Source: Microbacterium laevaniformans (GTDB lineage: Bacteria > Actinomycetota > Actinomycetes > Actinomycetales > Microbacteriaceae). From it: a stretch of DNA of 64,000 bases. The notes beneath the pieces were generated by a model, which saw nothing but the letters and a program-made list of their open reading frames with translations, searched no databases and was not told the origin of the DNA. The stretch spans positions 2,232,001 to 2,296,000 of the forward strand of contig NZ_JAFBCE010000001.1 in assembly GCF_016907555.1 (NCBI RefSeq), written 5' to 3'. The position numbers and the translations under genes were made by a program. Of this stretch, positions 26,901-34,737 are shown piece by piece; the first letter of the stretch is position 1; each line of letters starts with the position of its first letter.

Positions 26901-27720
26901 TGGGCATGCACGCGATCGTCACGGACGAGTGCTTCGAGAGGTGGCGCAGGTGCTCGCTCATCTCGGCCGGTCCCGTCGCACAGTTCAGGCCGATCGCGTC
27001 GACGCCCAGTGGCTCCAGCGCCGTGAGCGCCGCCCCGATCTCCGAGCCCATGAGCATGGTGCCCGTGGTCTCGACGGTCACCTCGACGAAGATCGGCAGC
27101 CGGATGCCGCGGGCCACGATCGCCTGCTTGCAGCCGTTGATCGCGGCTTTGGTCTGCAGCAGGTCCTGGCTCGTCTCGACCAGGAACGCGTCGGCGCCGC
27201 CGTCGATGAGGCCCTCGGCCTGCAGCGCGAACGTCTCCTTCAGATGGGCGTAGGTGGTGTGGCCGAGGCTCGGCAGCTTCGTCCCGGGCCCGATCGACCC
27301 GAGCACCCAGCGCATCCTCCCGTCGGCCGCTTCCGCCGCCTCCGCACGCTCGCGGGCGATCCGCGCGCCGGCGGCAGCGAGCTCCGCGATGCGGTCGTCG
27401 ATGCCGTAGTCGGACAGGTTCGACCAGTTCGCACCGAACGTGTTGGTCTCCACGGCATCCACGCCGACGGCGAAGTAGGCGTCGTGGATCGCACCGACCA
27501 CATCGGGACGTGTGACGTTGAGGATCTCATTGCAGCCCTCGAGGCCCTGAAAGTCCGTGTCGATCTGCAGATCGTGGCGCTGCAGCATGGTTCCCATCGC
27601 ACCGTCGGCGATGACGACCCGCTCCGACAGGGCGTCCAGCAGCGCCTGCGCGCGAGCGGTGCGGGGCACTCGGTCGATGTCGAGCGCGAAGCGGCCGGTG
27701 GGCGCGAGGGAGGCGGTCAC
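23986..27720 (-). CDS. metH: Cobalamin-dependent methionine synthase MetH
   Basis: A 1244-residue four-module enzyme transferring methyl from 5-methyl-THF to homocysteine via cobalamin. Order: homocysteine module (~1-335; zinc ligands in GLNCATG and GGCCGTT), folate module (~365-630; starts YLAIGERTNANGSKAFR), cobalamin module (~660-880; DVHDIG ~795, His being the lower Co ligand) and AdoMet reactivation module (~920-1244; RFSLGYPACPD). The linker at residues ~339-356 carries a palindromic DNA element. GTG at 27720 is six bases after TAGAAT, leaving no room for a cobalamin riboswitch between promoter and start. The coding strand faces a small gene and menC. Confidence 0.96.
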   Translation of the reverse strand: MTASLAPTGRFALDIDRVPRTARAQALLDALSERVVIADGAMGTMLQRHDLQIDTDFQGLEGCNEILNVTRPDVVGAIHDAYFAVGVDAVETNTFGANWSNLSDYGIDDRIAELAAAGARIARERAEAAEAADGRMRWVLGSIGPGTKLPSLGHTTYAHLKETFALQAEGLIDGGADAFLVETSQDLLQTKAAINGCKQAIVARGIRLPIFVEVTVETTGTMLMGSEIGAALTALEPLGVDAIGLNCATGPAEMSEHLRHLSKHSSVTIACMPNAGLPVLTADGAHYPLTPAELATAHEQFVREFGIGLIGGCCGTTPEHLAAVVERVGQIPVATRTPDRETPPGHRDTESAPVSRRENGVSLTPAIETEPGVASLYQHVPFRQDASYLAIGERTNANGSKAFREAMLEARWDDCVEIARRQIRVGAHLLDVCVDYVGRDGVADIREVVSRFASASTLPLVIDSTEPAVIQAGLELIGGRPVVNSVNYEDGDGAASRFGRIMPLVKEHGTAVIALTIDEQGQARTAEDKLRIASRLVDELVGAWGMRVEDIIVDCLTFPIATGQEETRRDAIETIEAIRGLVAKYPGINTTLGVSNVSFGLNPAARSVLNSVFLHEATQAGLTSGIIDAAKIVPLASLPDEQRKVALDLVWDRREWDADGTLTYDPLATMLDLFAGVDTAALRDQRAAELAALPVGERLERRIIDGELKGLEADLDLARAGGPDAAPLTPLQIINDHLLEGMKVVGERFGSGQMQLPFVLQSAEVMKTAVALLEPHMEKTDEAGKGTIVLATVRGDVHDIGKNLVDIILTNNGYTVINLGIKQPIADIIAAAEEHNADVIGMSGLLVKSTVVMKENLEELMARGLGSRWPVILGGAALTRAYVEQDLAELFEGEVRYAKDAFEGLALMEPLVRVARGEAPDAVGLPPLKKRIHAAGSRLTLTEPEAMPARSDVASDNPVPAPPFWGTRIVRGIALADYAAFLDERATFMGQWGLRPGRGEGALSYEQLVETEGRPRLRYWLDRILAERMLDASVAYGYFPVVSEGDDIVVLHHGDDPTGLLGRAGLLAPDGGSGGALGADRLRFHFPRQRRDRHLNLADFVRSRASGQIDVLPVQLVTAGAAIDAVTAKMFAEDRYRDYYELNGLVMQLTEALAEFWHARIRAELGFAAEDPADTAGLFTLDYRGARFSLGYPACPDMEDRRKVVELLRPERMGVELSEELQLHPEQSTDAFVFHHPEATYFSV
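26653..26703. repeat. In-frame palindromic element in MetH linker (GAGACACCG arms)
   Basis: CCGAGACACCG (26653-26663) is perfectly inverted as CGGTGTCTCGG (26673-26683), and a second right arm CGGTGTCTCGCG follows (26692-26703). It codes for the linker between the homocysteine and folate modules (PDRETPPGHRDTESAPVSRR in the protein), a place where an insertion would be tolerated. The arm core resembles GAGAAACC of the elements around 52.7-54.9 kb. Confidence 0.8.
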
Positions 27721-27789
27721 CGCCCGATTCTACGATCACCGCCTTCTGTGTGGCGGTGCCGTGTGACAAGGTGGATGAAAGGAGGCATC

Positions 27790-27951
27790 ATGTCGATCCG
27801 CACGATCTTCACCCGCATCCGCGACGCTGTGCTCGGGCCACCAGTCACCGAGGAGCAGCGCAATGCGCGAAAGCCCAGCCGCGACCAGGAGATGCTGCAC
27901 GCCCAGCACCACGCCGTCAGCCAAGCGCGTTACGTGAACTTCATTCCGTGA
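27790..27951 (+). CDS. Conserved small protein upstream of menC, unknown function
   Basis: A 53-residue, basic, His-rich protein (MSIRTIFTRIRDAVLGPP at the start, VSQARYVNFIP at the end). ATG at 27790 has a strong GGAGG five bases upstream, and its TGA overlaps the GTG of menC (GTGA), so the two are translationally coupled. I do not recognise it beyond being a short hypothetical of the kind found in related actinobacteria. Confidence 0.65.
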   Translation: MSIRTIFTRIRDAVLGPPVTEEQRNARKPSRDQEMLHAQHHAVSQARYVNFIP

Positions 27952-28925
27952 GTCTGCCCCGCGTCGCCGATCTCCTCGCCACGGCGCACGTGGTCTCGCT
28001 CCCCCTCGTCACCCGCTTCCGCGGCGTCGAGCACCGCGAGGCCGTGCTGTTCGAAGGCCCCGAAGGATGGACGGAGTTCTCACCGTTCCTCGAGTATGAC
28101 GACGCGGAAGCCGCCGTCTGGCTGGCGGCCGCGATCGACTACGGCTGGCGGCACCAGCCCGCGCCGGTGCGCGATCGCGTGCCGGTGAACGCGACCGTGC
28201 CTGCCGTGGCCGCCGATGACGTGCCGAGTGTTCTCGCCCGCTTCGACGGGTGCCGCACGGCGAAGGTCAAGGTCGCAGAGACCGGGCAGACGCTCGCAGA
28301 CGACGTCGCGCGAGTCCGCGCGGTGCGCGCGACCATGGGGCCCGAGGGCCGGGTGAGGGTCGACGCCAACGGGGGCTGGAACGTCGATGAAGCCGAACAC
28401 GCGGCCCATGCCCTGGCCGCGTTCGATCTGGAGTACCTCGAGCAGCCCTGCGCGTCGATCGACGAGCTCTCCGAGCTGCGCGAACGCCTCGCCGACTGGG
28501 ACCTGCCCATCGCCGCCGACGAATCCGTACGCAAGGCCGCCGATCCGCTGGCCGTCGCGCGCGCCGGGGCAGCCGACCTCCTCGTCGTCAAGGCGCAGCC
28601 GCTCGGCGGCGTCGCCCGCGCCCTGTCGATCGTCGACGAGGCGGGGCTTGCCGCCGTGGTCTCCAGCGCCCTCGATACGAGCGTCGGACTCGCGATGGGG
28701 GCAGCCCTCGCCGCCGCCCTGCCGGATCTCCCCTACGACTGCGGCCTCGGCACCGCGTCGCTGCTCGCCGCCGACGTCACGCGCGCACCTCTCCGGCCCG
28801 TCGACGGCAGCCTGCCGGTCGGCCGGGTGACACCGGATGCCGCGCTCCTGGCCCGCCACGCGGCATCCGCCGACCGTCGCGCCTGGTGGCTCGAGCGGCT
28901 CGAGCGCTGCGCCGCACAGCTCTAG
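27948..28925 (+). CDS. menC: o-Succinylbenzoate synthase MenC
   Basis: A 325-residue enolase-superfamily dehydratase making o-succinylbenzoate. Catalytic signature: AKVKV (KxK acid/base pair near residue 105), metal ligands Asp in VDANGGW, Glu in YLEQP and Asp in IAADES, and the second-half Lys in LVVKAQPLGG. GTG at 27948 overlaps the small upstream gene. Converges on the TetR gene. It supplies the substrate for menE, which lies 11 kb away. Confidence 0.92.
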   Translation: MSLPRVADLLATAHVVSLPLVTRFRGVEHREAVLFEGPEGWTEFSPFLEYDDAEAAVWLAAAIDYGWRHQPAPVRDRVPVNATVPAVAADDVPSVLARFDGCRTAKVKVAETGQTLADDVARVRAVRATMGPEGRVRVDANGGWNVDEAEHAAHALAAFDLEYLEQPCASIDELSELRERLADWDLPIAADESVRKAADPLAVARAGAADLLVVKAQPLGGVARALSIVDEAGLAAVVSSALDTSVGLAMGAALAAALPDLPYDCGLGTASLLAADVTRAPLRPVDGSLPVGRVTPDAALLARHAASADRRAWWLERLERCAAQL

Positions 28926-28940
28926 GAGGTCGAGGAGCCG

Positions 28941-29600
28941 CTAGGAGCGGAACGCGGCCGCGCCGCCGTCGGAGACGAGCGCCGGCACCAGGGCTTCGAT
29001 CCGGCGACGCAGGTCGTCCGTGATGCTGTCGGAGGACTTGCCCTCCAGCGTCGCCGTCGTGCAGGTCTCGTTCGAGACATCGAGGAGCACGCGCGCCGCG
29101 TCGCGCACCGGCATCCGCAGGGTGAGACCGTACGTCGCGACGATGTGCTGCAGAAAGCCCTCGATCCGTTCGAGCACGCGGCGCTGCAGGGTGAGGAAGG
29201 CCTCGGCCAGACGCTGGTCGCGCAGAGCCTGCGCGCGGATCTCGGTCAGCAGGTGCGGGTCCATCTCCTCGCCGAACGGGGCTCCGAGATGACCGACGAG
29301 ATCGGAGATGTCGATCTGGCCGTCGGGTGAGAGGCGCTGCACGCGACTCTCCACCGCGTCCAGCTTGGCGTCCGACAGTCGCGTGACGAGCGCCAGGAAC
29401 AGCTCGTCCTTCGTCTCGAAGTTGGAGTAGAACGCACCGCGCGTGAAGCCGGCCCGCTCGCAGATCGCCTCCACCGAAGCGGCATCCATGCCGACCTCCG
29501 AGAAGACCTCGTGAGCGGCATCCAGCAGTCGAGCGCGAGTCTGCTCCCGGCGCTGGCTGGGCGGGCGGCCGGCATCCGTGCGGTCGGCGATGTCGGTCAC
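28941..29600 (-). CDS. TetR-family transcriptional repressor of the MMPL/YhgE pair
   Basis: A 219-residue TetR-family regulator. The N-terminal HTH reads RLLDAAHEVFSEVG ... VEAICERAGFTRGAFYSNFETKDELF, the canonical family signature; the C-terminal ~150 residues form the ligand-binding/dimer domain. GTG start at 29600 follows GGGAGGAACC. It is divergent from the MMPL transporter gene, and the shared 176-bp intergenic region holds two tandem GATACA-N4-TGTATC palindromes, so it very probably represses the transporter and perhaps itself. The inducing ligand is unknown. Confidence 0.92.
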   Translation of the reverse strand: MTDIADRTDAGRPPSQRREQTRARLLDAAHEVFSEVGMDAASVEAICERAGFTRGAFYSNFETKDELFLALVTRLSDAKLDAVESRVQRLSPDGQIDISDLVGHLGAPFGEEMDPHLLTEIRAQALRDQRLAEAFLTLQRRVLERIEGFLQHIVATYGLTLRMPVRDAARVLLDVSNETCTTATLEGKSSDSITDDLRRRIEALVPALVSDGGAAAFRS

Positions 29601-29672
29601 GGTTCCTCCCTCCCTCGACGACGGCGCCGCCGCCGTCGTTGTCGCGTCTCAGTTCACATCGAGTGCTCAGGA

Positions 29673-29727
29673 TTGCACGAATCCCTGCTCTTAGGATACA
29701 TCTGTGTATCGGATACAGCGGTGTATC
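29673..29727 (+). promoter_or_regulatory. Tandem TetR operator and candidate MMPL promoter
   Basis: Two palindromes GATACA-N4-TGTATC occur at 29695-29710 (N4 = TCTG) and 29712-29727 (N4 = GCGG), centre to centre 17 bp, about one and a half helical turns. A plausible promoter TTGCAC (29673-29678), 17-bp spacer, ATACAT (29696-29701) overlaps the first site, so binding would block transcription of the MMPL-yhgE pair starting at 29777. Perfect arms in both copies make this a strong operator candidate for the divergent TetR. Confidence 0.8.
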
Positions 29728-29776
29728 GAACATTCCCCGTCCGTCACTGTCCCGAACGTCTGAACCGGAGCACCCC

Positions 29777-32668
29777 GTGTCCACACTTCTGTTTTCGCTC
29801 GGCCGCTGGTCGTACCGCCACTCCTGGCGCGTCCTCGTGTCGTGGCTGCTGCTGCTCGGCGTGATCGGCGGTGCCGTCGGGGTGGGTGTCGCCACGGGCG
29901 CCGTGAAGGGGTTCGACAACTCCTTCTCCATTCCGGGGACGGAGGGCCAGGAAGGCCTGGAGCTCCTCAACCGCACCTTCCCCCAGGCAGCCGGCACCAG
30001 CGCGCAGTACGTGATCGTGGCGGCGCCGGGTCAACACGTCGACGACGAGCCCTACAGCGGCCAGATCTCGACCGCCGTCACGGATCTCGGAAAGCTCGAC
30101 GGGGTGCTGGCGGTCACCGATCCGTTCAACAAGAACGTGACCGGCATGGTCAGCGACGACGGTCAGGCCGCGCTCATCCGCCTGCAGTTCGAGGGCACCG
30201 TCACCAACGTCCCCGCCGCCACGAAGACCGCCCTTCAAGACATGGCGACGAGTCTCGGCGCAGCCCTCCCCGCGGGGTCGACGGTCGTGGTCGGCGGTGA
30301 CCTGTTCTCGACCTCACTGCCCAGCCTGTCGGTGACGGAGGTCATCGGCGTGCTCGTGGCGCTGTTCGTCCTCATCGTCACGTTCCGATCCCTCGCCGTC
30401 GCCTGGTTCCCCCTCGTCAGCGCGATCATCGGCGTGATCCTCTCCGTCGTACTGATCTTCGCCTCGACGGCCTTTGCGACGGTCTCCTCCACCACTCCGA
30501 TGCTCGCGATCATGCTCGGATTGGCCGTCGGCATCGACTACGCATTGTTCATCGTCGCGCGACATCAGGACCAGGTGCGCGCCGGAATCGACCCGGAGGA
30601 GTCCGCCGCACGTGCGACCGGCACCGCCGGCTCCGCCGTCATGTTCGCCGGCGTCACGGTACTGATCGCGCTCGTCGGCCTGGGCTTCGCCGGCATCCCC
30701 TTCCTCACCACGATGGGCCTGGCGGCCGCGGGCGCCGTCGCCGTCGCGGTCGCGGTCGCCGTCACCCTCACGCCGGCCCTCCTCGGCTTCGCCAAGGGCC
30801 GTGTCGCCGGGTGGCCGCGGGGGCTCGGGCGCGGCATCCCGCTCGGGCGGCGTCGCCGCGCGGCGCGCACGCGCGAGGATGCCGAGGACAGCGCCGCACC
30901 GGCGACCTCGGCAGCTTCGAAGAAGACGAACCCGTGGGTGGCGCTCGTCACCCGGCATCCGGTGGTCAGCGCCCTGTCGGTGATCGTGGTGCTCGGCGTC
31001 ACGGCGATTCCCGCATCGAGCCTGCAGCTCGCGCTGCCGAACGCCGGCATGCAGCCGGCGTCGAGCGAGGCGCGACAGGCCTACGACCTGACCGCCGAGC
31101 ACTTCGGTCCGGGCGCCAACGGGCCGCTCATCCTCACCGGCACGATCGTCACCTCGACCGACCCGCTGACGCTCATGGCCGACCTGAAGGCCGACGTCGA
31201 GAAGATCCCGGGCGTGAAGACCGTCGCCCTCGCCACGCCGAACCAGACCGCCGACACGGGACTCGTCCAGATCGTGCCGACCACGGCACCGGATGCCCCG
31301 CAGACGGCCGACCTCGTGCGGGAGCTGCGCGCCCACCACGACGAATGGCTGCAGAAGTACGGCATCGACCTCAAGGTCACCGGCTTCACGGCGATCGCGA
31401 TCGACATCTCCGACCGGCTGGGCGCCGCCCTGGTGCCCTTCGGACTGTTCGTGGTCGGCTTGTCGTTCATCCTGCTGATGATCGTGTTCCGCTCGATCTG
31501 GGTGCCGCTGAAGGCGACCCTGGGCTACCTGCTGTCGATCCTCGCCGCGTTCGGCGCCGTCGCGGCGGTGTTCGAGTGGGGCTGGCTGGCCGACGCGCTG
31601 CACGTGACGCGCACCGGACCGGTGATCAGCTTCATGCCGATCATCCTCATGGGCGTGCTGTTCGGGCTCGCGATGGACTACGAGGTCTTCCTCGTCTCCC
31701 GCATGCGCGAGGACTACGTGCACACCCGGCGCGCTCGCGGCGGACGGGCCGATCGGCAGACGGCCGTCGGGGCGGTGCGCAGCGGCTTCACGGCGTCGGC
31801 GCGCGTGGTGACCGCCGCCGCGGTCATCATGTTCGCCGTCTTCGCGGCCTTCATCCCCGAAGGCGATACGTCGATCAAACCGATCGCGCTCGGACTCGCC
31901 GTCGGCATCGCCGTCGATGCGTTCCTCGTGCGAATGACGCTCGGACCGGCGATCATGGCACTGCTGGGCGAGAAGGCCTGGTGGATGCCGAGGTGGCTCG
32001 ACCGCGCACTGCCGCACTTCGATATCGAGGGCGAGGCCGTCGAACGCGAGCTCGCGCTGACCGCCTGGCCGGAGCCCGACTACACCGGCGCGCTGGCCGC
32101 AGACCACCTGTCGGTCCGCGTCGAGGGCGGCAAGGGGGTCGGCGACATCACGCTCTTCCGCTCCTCCTCCATCCGCCTCGAGCAGGGCGGCACGCTCCTG
32201 GCGACCGCGGCCGATCCGCGCGCCGGTCGCGCCTTCGTCCTCACCGTCGCGGGCCGGGTCGACCCGAGCGAGGGACGCCTGCGCGTCGCGGGTCACCTGC
32301 TGCCCGGACGCGGCGCCTGGGTGCGCGCGCACGTCGGTGTCGCCCTGCTCGAGGGCGCCGCCGCGCCCCTCACCGAGCTGCGCCGGGCGCTCGCCGGCGG
32401 AACCACGATGGTCGTCATCGACGGTCTCGACACCTTGACCGGCGCCGATCGCGATCAGGCTGCCGCGCTGCTGCGCGACGCGCAGGAGCGCGCCGCCGCC
32501 CGCACCACCCGCAGCGGTGCTCCCGCCCATCCGCTCACCATCGTCGCCTCCGCCCGTCGCGAGGGCCCCGCCCTCGACGTGCTCGCCGACGCCCACCGCC
32601 AGAGCGTGACCGCGCTGGCCCTCACCACCGGCACCGCCGACTCTCCCACGCAGGTGATCTCCGCATGA
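29777..32668 (+). CDS. MMPL/RND-family transporter with C-terminal degenerate ABC-like domain
   Basis: A 963-residue membrane transporter of the MMPL family, which exports lipids, drugs or heme-like molecules using the proton gradient. Two six-helix repeats with large extracellular loops are visible; FGLAMDYEVFLVSRMRE and LGLAVGIDYALFIVARHQDQ are the paired signature segments. Residues ~770-963 resemble an ABC ATPase N-terminal half (LSVRVEGG ... RVDPSEGRLRVAGH) but lack a Walker A lysine and an LSGGQ signature. GTG 29777 is chosen (CCGGAG upstream, protein starts MSTLLFSLGRW) rather than any earlier codon, which would run through the operator. It overlaps yhgE by ATGA. Confidence 0.88.
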   Translation: MSTLLFSLGRWSYRHSWRVLVSWLLLLGVIGGAVGVGVATGAVKGFDNSFSIPGTEGQEGLELLNRTFPQAAGTSAQYVIVAAPGQHVDDEPYSGQISTAVTDLGKLDGVLAVTDPFNKNVTGMVSDDGQAALIRLQFEGTVTNVPAATKTALQDMATSLGAALPAGSTVVVGGDLFSTSLPSLSVTEVIGVLVALFVLIVTFRSLAVAWFPLVSAIIGVILSVVLIFASTAFATVSSTTPMLAIMLGLAVGIDYALFIVARHQDQVRAGIDPEESAARATGTAGSAVMFAGVTVLIALVGLGFAGIPFLTTMGLAAAGAVAVAVAVAVTLTPALLGFAKGRVAGWPRGLGRGIPLGRRRRAARTREDAEDSAAPATSAASKKTNPWVALVTRHPVVSALSVIVVLGVTAIPASSLQLALPNAGMQPASSEARQAYDLTAEHFGPGANGPLILTGTIVTSTDPLTLMADLKADVEKIPGVKTVALATPNQTADTGLVQIVPTTAPDAPQTADLVRELRAHHDEWLQKYGIDLKVTGFTAIAIDISDRLGAALVPFGLFVVGLSFILLMIVFRSIWVPLKATLGYLLSILAAFGAVAAVFEWGWLADALHVTRTGPVISFMPIILMGVLFGLAMDYEVFLVSRMREDYVHTRRARGGRADRQTAVGAVRSGFTASARVVTAAAVIMFAVFAAFIPEGDTSIKPIALGLAVGIAVDAFLVRMTLGPAIMALLGEKAWWMPRWLDRALPHFDIEGEAVERELALTAWPEPDYTGALAADHLSVRVEGGKGVGDITLFRSSSIRLEQGGTLLATAADPRAGRAFVLTVAGRVDPSEGRLRVAGHLLPGRGAWVRAHVGVALLEGAAAPLTELRRALAGGTTMVVIDGLDTLTGADRDQAAALLRDAQERAAARTTRSGAPAHPLTIVASARREGPALDVLADAHRQSVTALALTTGTADSPTQVISA

Positions 32669-34626
32669 CTCTCTCCCTCGAACGCGCCCGCTCCCGTCGC
32701 CCCGTCACCTGGCTCACGCTGCTCGGCGTGCTCCTGCTGCCCGTGCTGATCGGCGGCATCCTGCTCGCGGCGCTCTACAACCCCACCGAGCGCCTCGACA
32801 ACGTGCGCGCCGCGATCGTCAACAACGACAAGCCGGTCACGATCAACGGGCAGACGGCTCCGCTGGGCCGCCAGCTCACCGCGGGTCTGGTGGAGGGCTC
32901 TCCCGATGTGCCCAGCAACCTCGACTGGGTGATCTCCAACACCGACGACGCGGCCGCGGGCCTCGCCAACGGCAGCTACGACGCGGTGATCACGATTCCG
33001 GAGAACTTCTCCGCCGCCGCGACCTCGACCGCACCGGGCAAGACGCCCGAGAAGGCCACGATCCAGGTCCAGACCGCTCCGGACGGCCGCGTCGTCGACG
33101 GCGCGATCACCGCGACGATCACGCAGACCGCGGCATCCGTGTTCGGCAGCGCCGTGTCACAGCAGTACCTCACCAACGTGCTCATGGGCTTCACGAACCT
33201 GCACGACCAGCTCGGTCAGGCCGCCGGCGGTGCCGACCAGCTCGCCAGCGGCGCGCAGCAGGCGGCCAACGGAGCCGCTCAGCTGCCCAGCGGCGCGACC
33301 GCTCTCGCCTCGGGCGCAGGTCAGCTCGGCACGGGGGCGAGCGACCTGTCGTCGGGTCTCGACAAGCTGGCGACCGGGGCCACCGGCTCCGCGGCGGGAG
33401 CAGGCCAGCTCGCCGACGGGCTGAACCAGCTGTCGGCGCAGTTCACCGCCACGACTCCGAACACTCTCGGCGGCACGGTGTCGACCACGGCGCAGTACGC
33501 GTCGGCGGCAGCGGCGGCGACGCAAGAGCTCGCGGCGAAGTACCAGAAGCAGCTCGTGGAGAACGCCTGCAACCCGGCGTCGCCGGTCCAGACGCCCACC
33601 TGCGCCGCGCTGCTGACGTTGGCGACGGACGTCCAGAGCTCCGCGACCAACGCCGGCTACGCGGCGGGGTACGCGAACGGCCTGAAGAACGAGGCCGTCC
33701 CCGAGGCGGTGAAGGGCGTGAACCAGCTCGCCGGAGGGGCGCAGTCGCTGCAGTCCGGCCTCGGCCAGCTCGCCGGCGGCATCGGCCAGGCCGCCACCGG
33801 CGCCACAGGACTGTCGACGGGCGCCTCGCAGCTCGCCGACGGAGCTTCGCAGCTCGCCGACGGCGCGACCCAGCTCAGCACCGGTGTGAATCAGCTCGCC
33901 ACCGGGTCCAGCTCGCTGGCGCAGGGCCTGGACTCGGCGGTCTCGCAGATCCCCACCTACTCGCAGCAGCAGGCCGACGCGACCGCCAAGGTCGTCGCGA
34001 ACCCGGTGAGCGCGGACGGCATCGGCACCAACCTCTTCGGCGCGTCGGCCATCCCGCTCCTGGCGATTCTCGCGCTGTGGTTCGGGGGTCTCGGCTCGTT
34101 CATCGCACTTCAGGCCGTGCCGCGGCACGCGCTGAGCTCGCGGCGTCCGTCGGTGCTCCTGGCCCTGCGCAGTCTCGCACCGGCCGCCGGCATCGGGGCC
34201 GCCCAGGGCCTGCTGGTCGCGGGGGTCGCCCAGATCGCGGCGAACTACGACGCCGGCACCTGGTTCGCCTTCGCCGGTCTCGCCGTCGTCGCGGGCATCT
34301 CCTTCGCGGCGGTCAACCAGGCGCTCGTCGCGATCTTCGGGGGCGCCGGCCGCTGGATCTCGACGCTCGTCGGGGTGCTCGCGGTGGCGACCGGCATCGT
34401 CTCGACGATCCCCGGCGTGCTCGCCTCGGTCGCCGCAGTCATGCCCACCGCCCCCGCCTACACCGCGCTGCTGGCGGCGATCACTCCCGCCGGCGGGCTC
34501 GGTGCGGGGCTCGCCGGCATGATCGCGTGGGCGGCACTGGCGTTCGTCGCGACGACGATCGCGGTGACCCGCCGCCGGACGGCGAACACGCGGGCATTGC
34601 TCGCCGCACCCCCCGCCCTGGCCTGA
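32665..34626 (+). CDS. YhgE/Pip-family membrane protein (ABC-2 permease-like)
   Basis: A 653-residue membrane protein. One N-terminal helix (LLGVLLLPVLIGGILL), a long extracellular region whose middle is made of A-x-x-L-x-x-G-A repeats (ADQLASGAQQAANGAAQL ...) forming a predicted coiled rod, then five C-terminal helices, as in the phage-infection protein/YhgE family and ABC-2 exporters. ATG 32665 overlaps the MMPL stop as ATGA, so the two proteins are made together and probably function as one export system under the divergent TetR. Substrate unknown. Confidence 0.88.
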   Translation: MTLSLERARSRRPVTWLTLLGVLLLPVLIGGILLAALYNPTERLDNVRAAIVNNDKPVTINGQTAPLGRQLTAGLVEGSPDVPSNLDWVISNTDDAAAGLANGSYDAVITIPENFSAAATSTAPGKTPEKATIQVQTAPDGRVVDGAITATITQTAASVFGSAVSQQYLTNVLMGFTNLHDQLGQAAGGADQLASGAQQAANGAAQLPSGATALASGAGQLGTGASDLSSGLDKLATGATGSAAGAGQLADGLNQLSAQFTATTPNTLGGTVSTTAQYASAAAAATQELAAKYQKQLVENACNPASPVQTPTCAALLTLATDVQSSATNAGYAAGYANGLKNEAVPEAVKGVNQLAGGAQSLQSGLGQLAGGIGQAATGATGLSTGASQLADGASQLADGATQLSTGVNQLATGSSSLAQGLDSAVSQIPTYSQQQADATAKVVANPVSADGIGTNLFGASAIPLLAILALWFGGLGSFIALQAVPRHALSSRRPSVLLALRSLAPAAGIGAAQGLLVAGVAQIAANYDAGTWFAFAGLAVVAGISFAAVNQALVAIFGGAGRWISTLVGVLAVATGIVSTIPGVLASVAAVMPTAPAYTALLAAITPAGGLGAGLAGMIAWAALAFVATTIAVTRRRTANTRALLAAPPALA

Positions 34627-34653
34627 CACCCCGCCCAGCGGACCCGCGAAGGG

Positions 34654-34712
34654 CTGAGTTGGCGCGGGCGCCGGAAAGAACTCCCCGGATGCCGGCGCGC
34701 GCGCCGACTGAA
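34654..34712. repeat. Palindromic element at the convergent yhgE/ccsB ends
   Basis: A 21-bp imperfect inverted repeat (CTGAGTTGGCGCGGGCGCCG start at 34654; right arm ending GCGCCGACTGAA at 34712; four mismatches) around a 17-bp loop. It lies in the 111-bp gap between two convergent genes and could terminate transcription in both directions. There is no T-run, so a classical intrinsic terminator is not assured. Confidence 0.6.
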
Positions 34713-34737
34713 CGCGCGCGCCGCCGGCGGCGCGGGC

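Noticed and set aside
24439-27789. A long plus-strand open frame opposite metH
   Set aside because: It mirrors metH in antisense; only its last 53 codons (27790-27951) have a ribosome site and coupling to menC.
27720-27789. Cobalamin riboswitch upstream of metH
   Set aside because: The TAGAAT hexamer is six bases from the GTG and the gap to the divergent gene is only about 70 bp, too short for a cobalamin riboswitch.
33220-33420. Repetitive DNA in the yhgE gene that could look like a repeat array
   Set aside because: The repeats follow codons of the A-x-x-L-x-x-G-A protein repeat typical of the YhgE/Pip family; spacing and divergence do not fit CRISPR or tandem DNA repeats.
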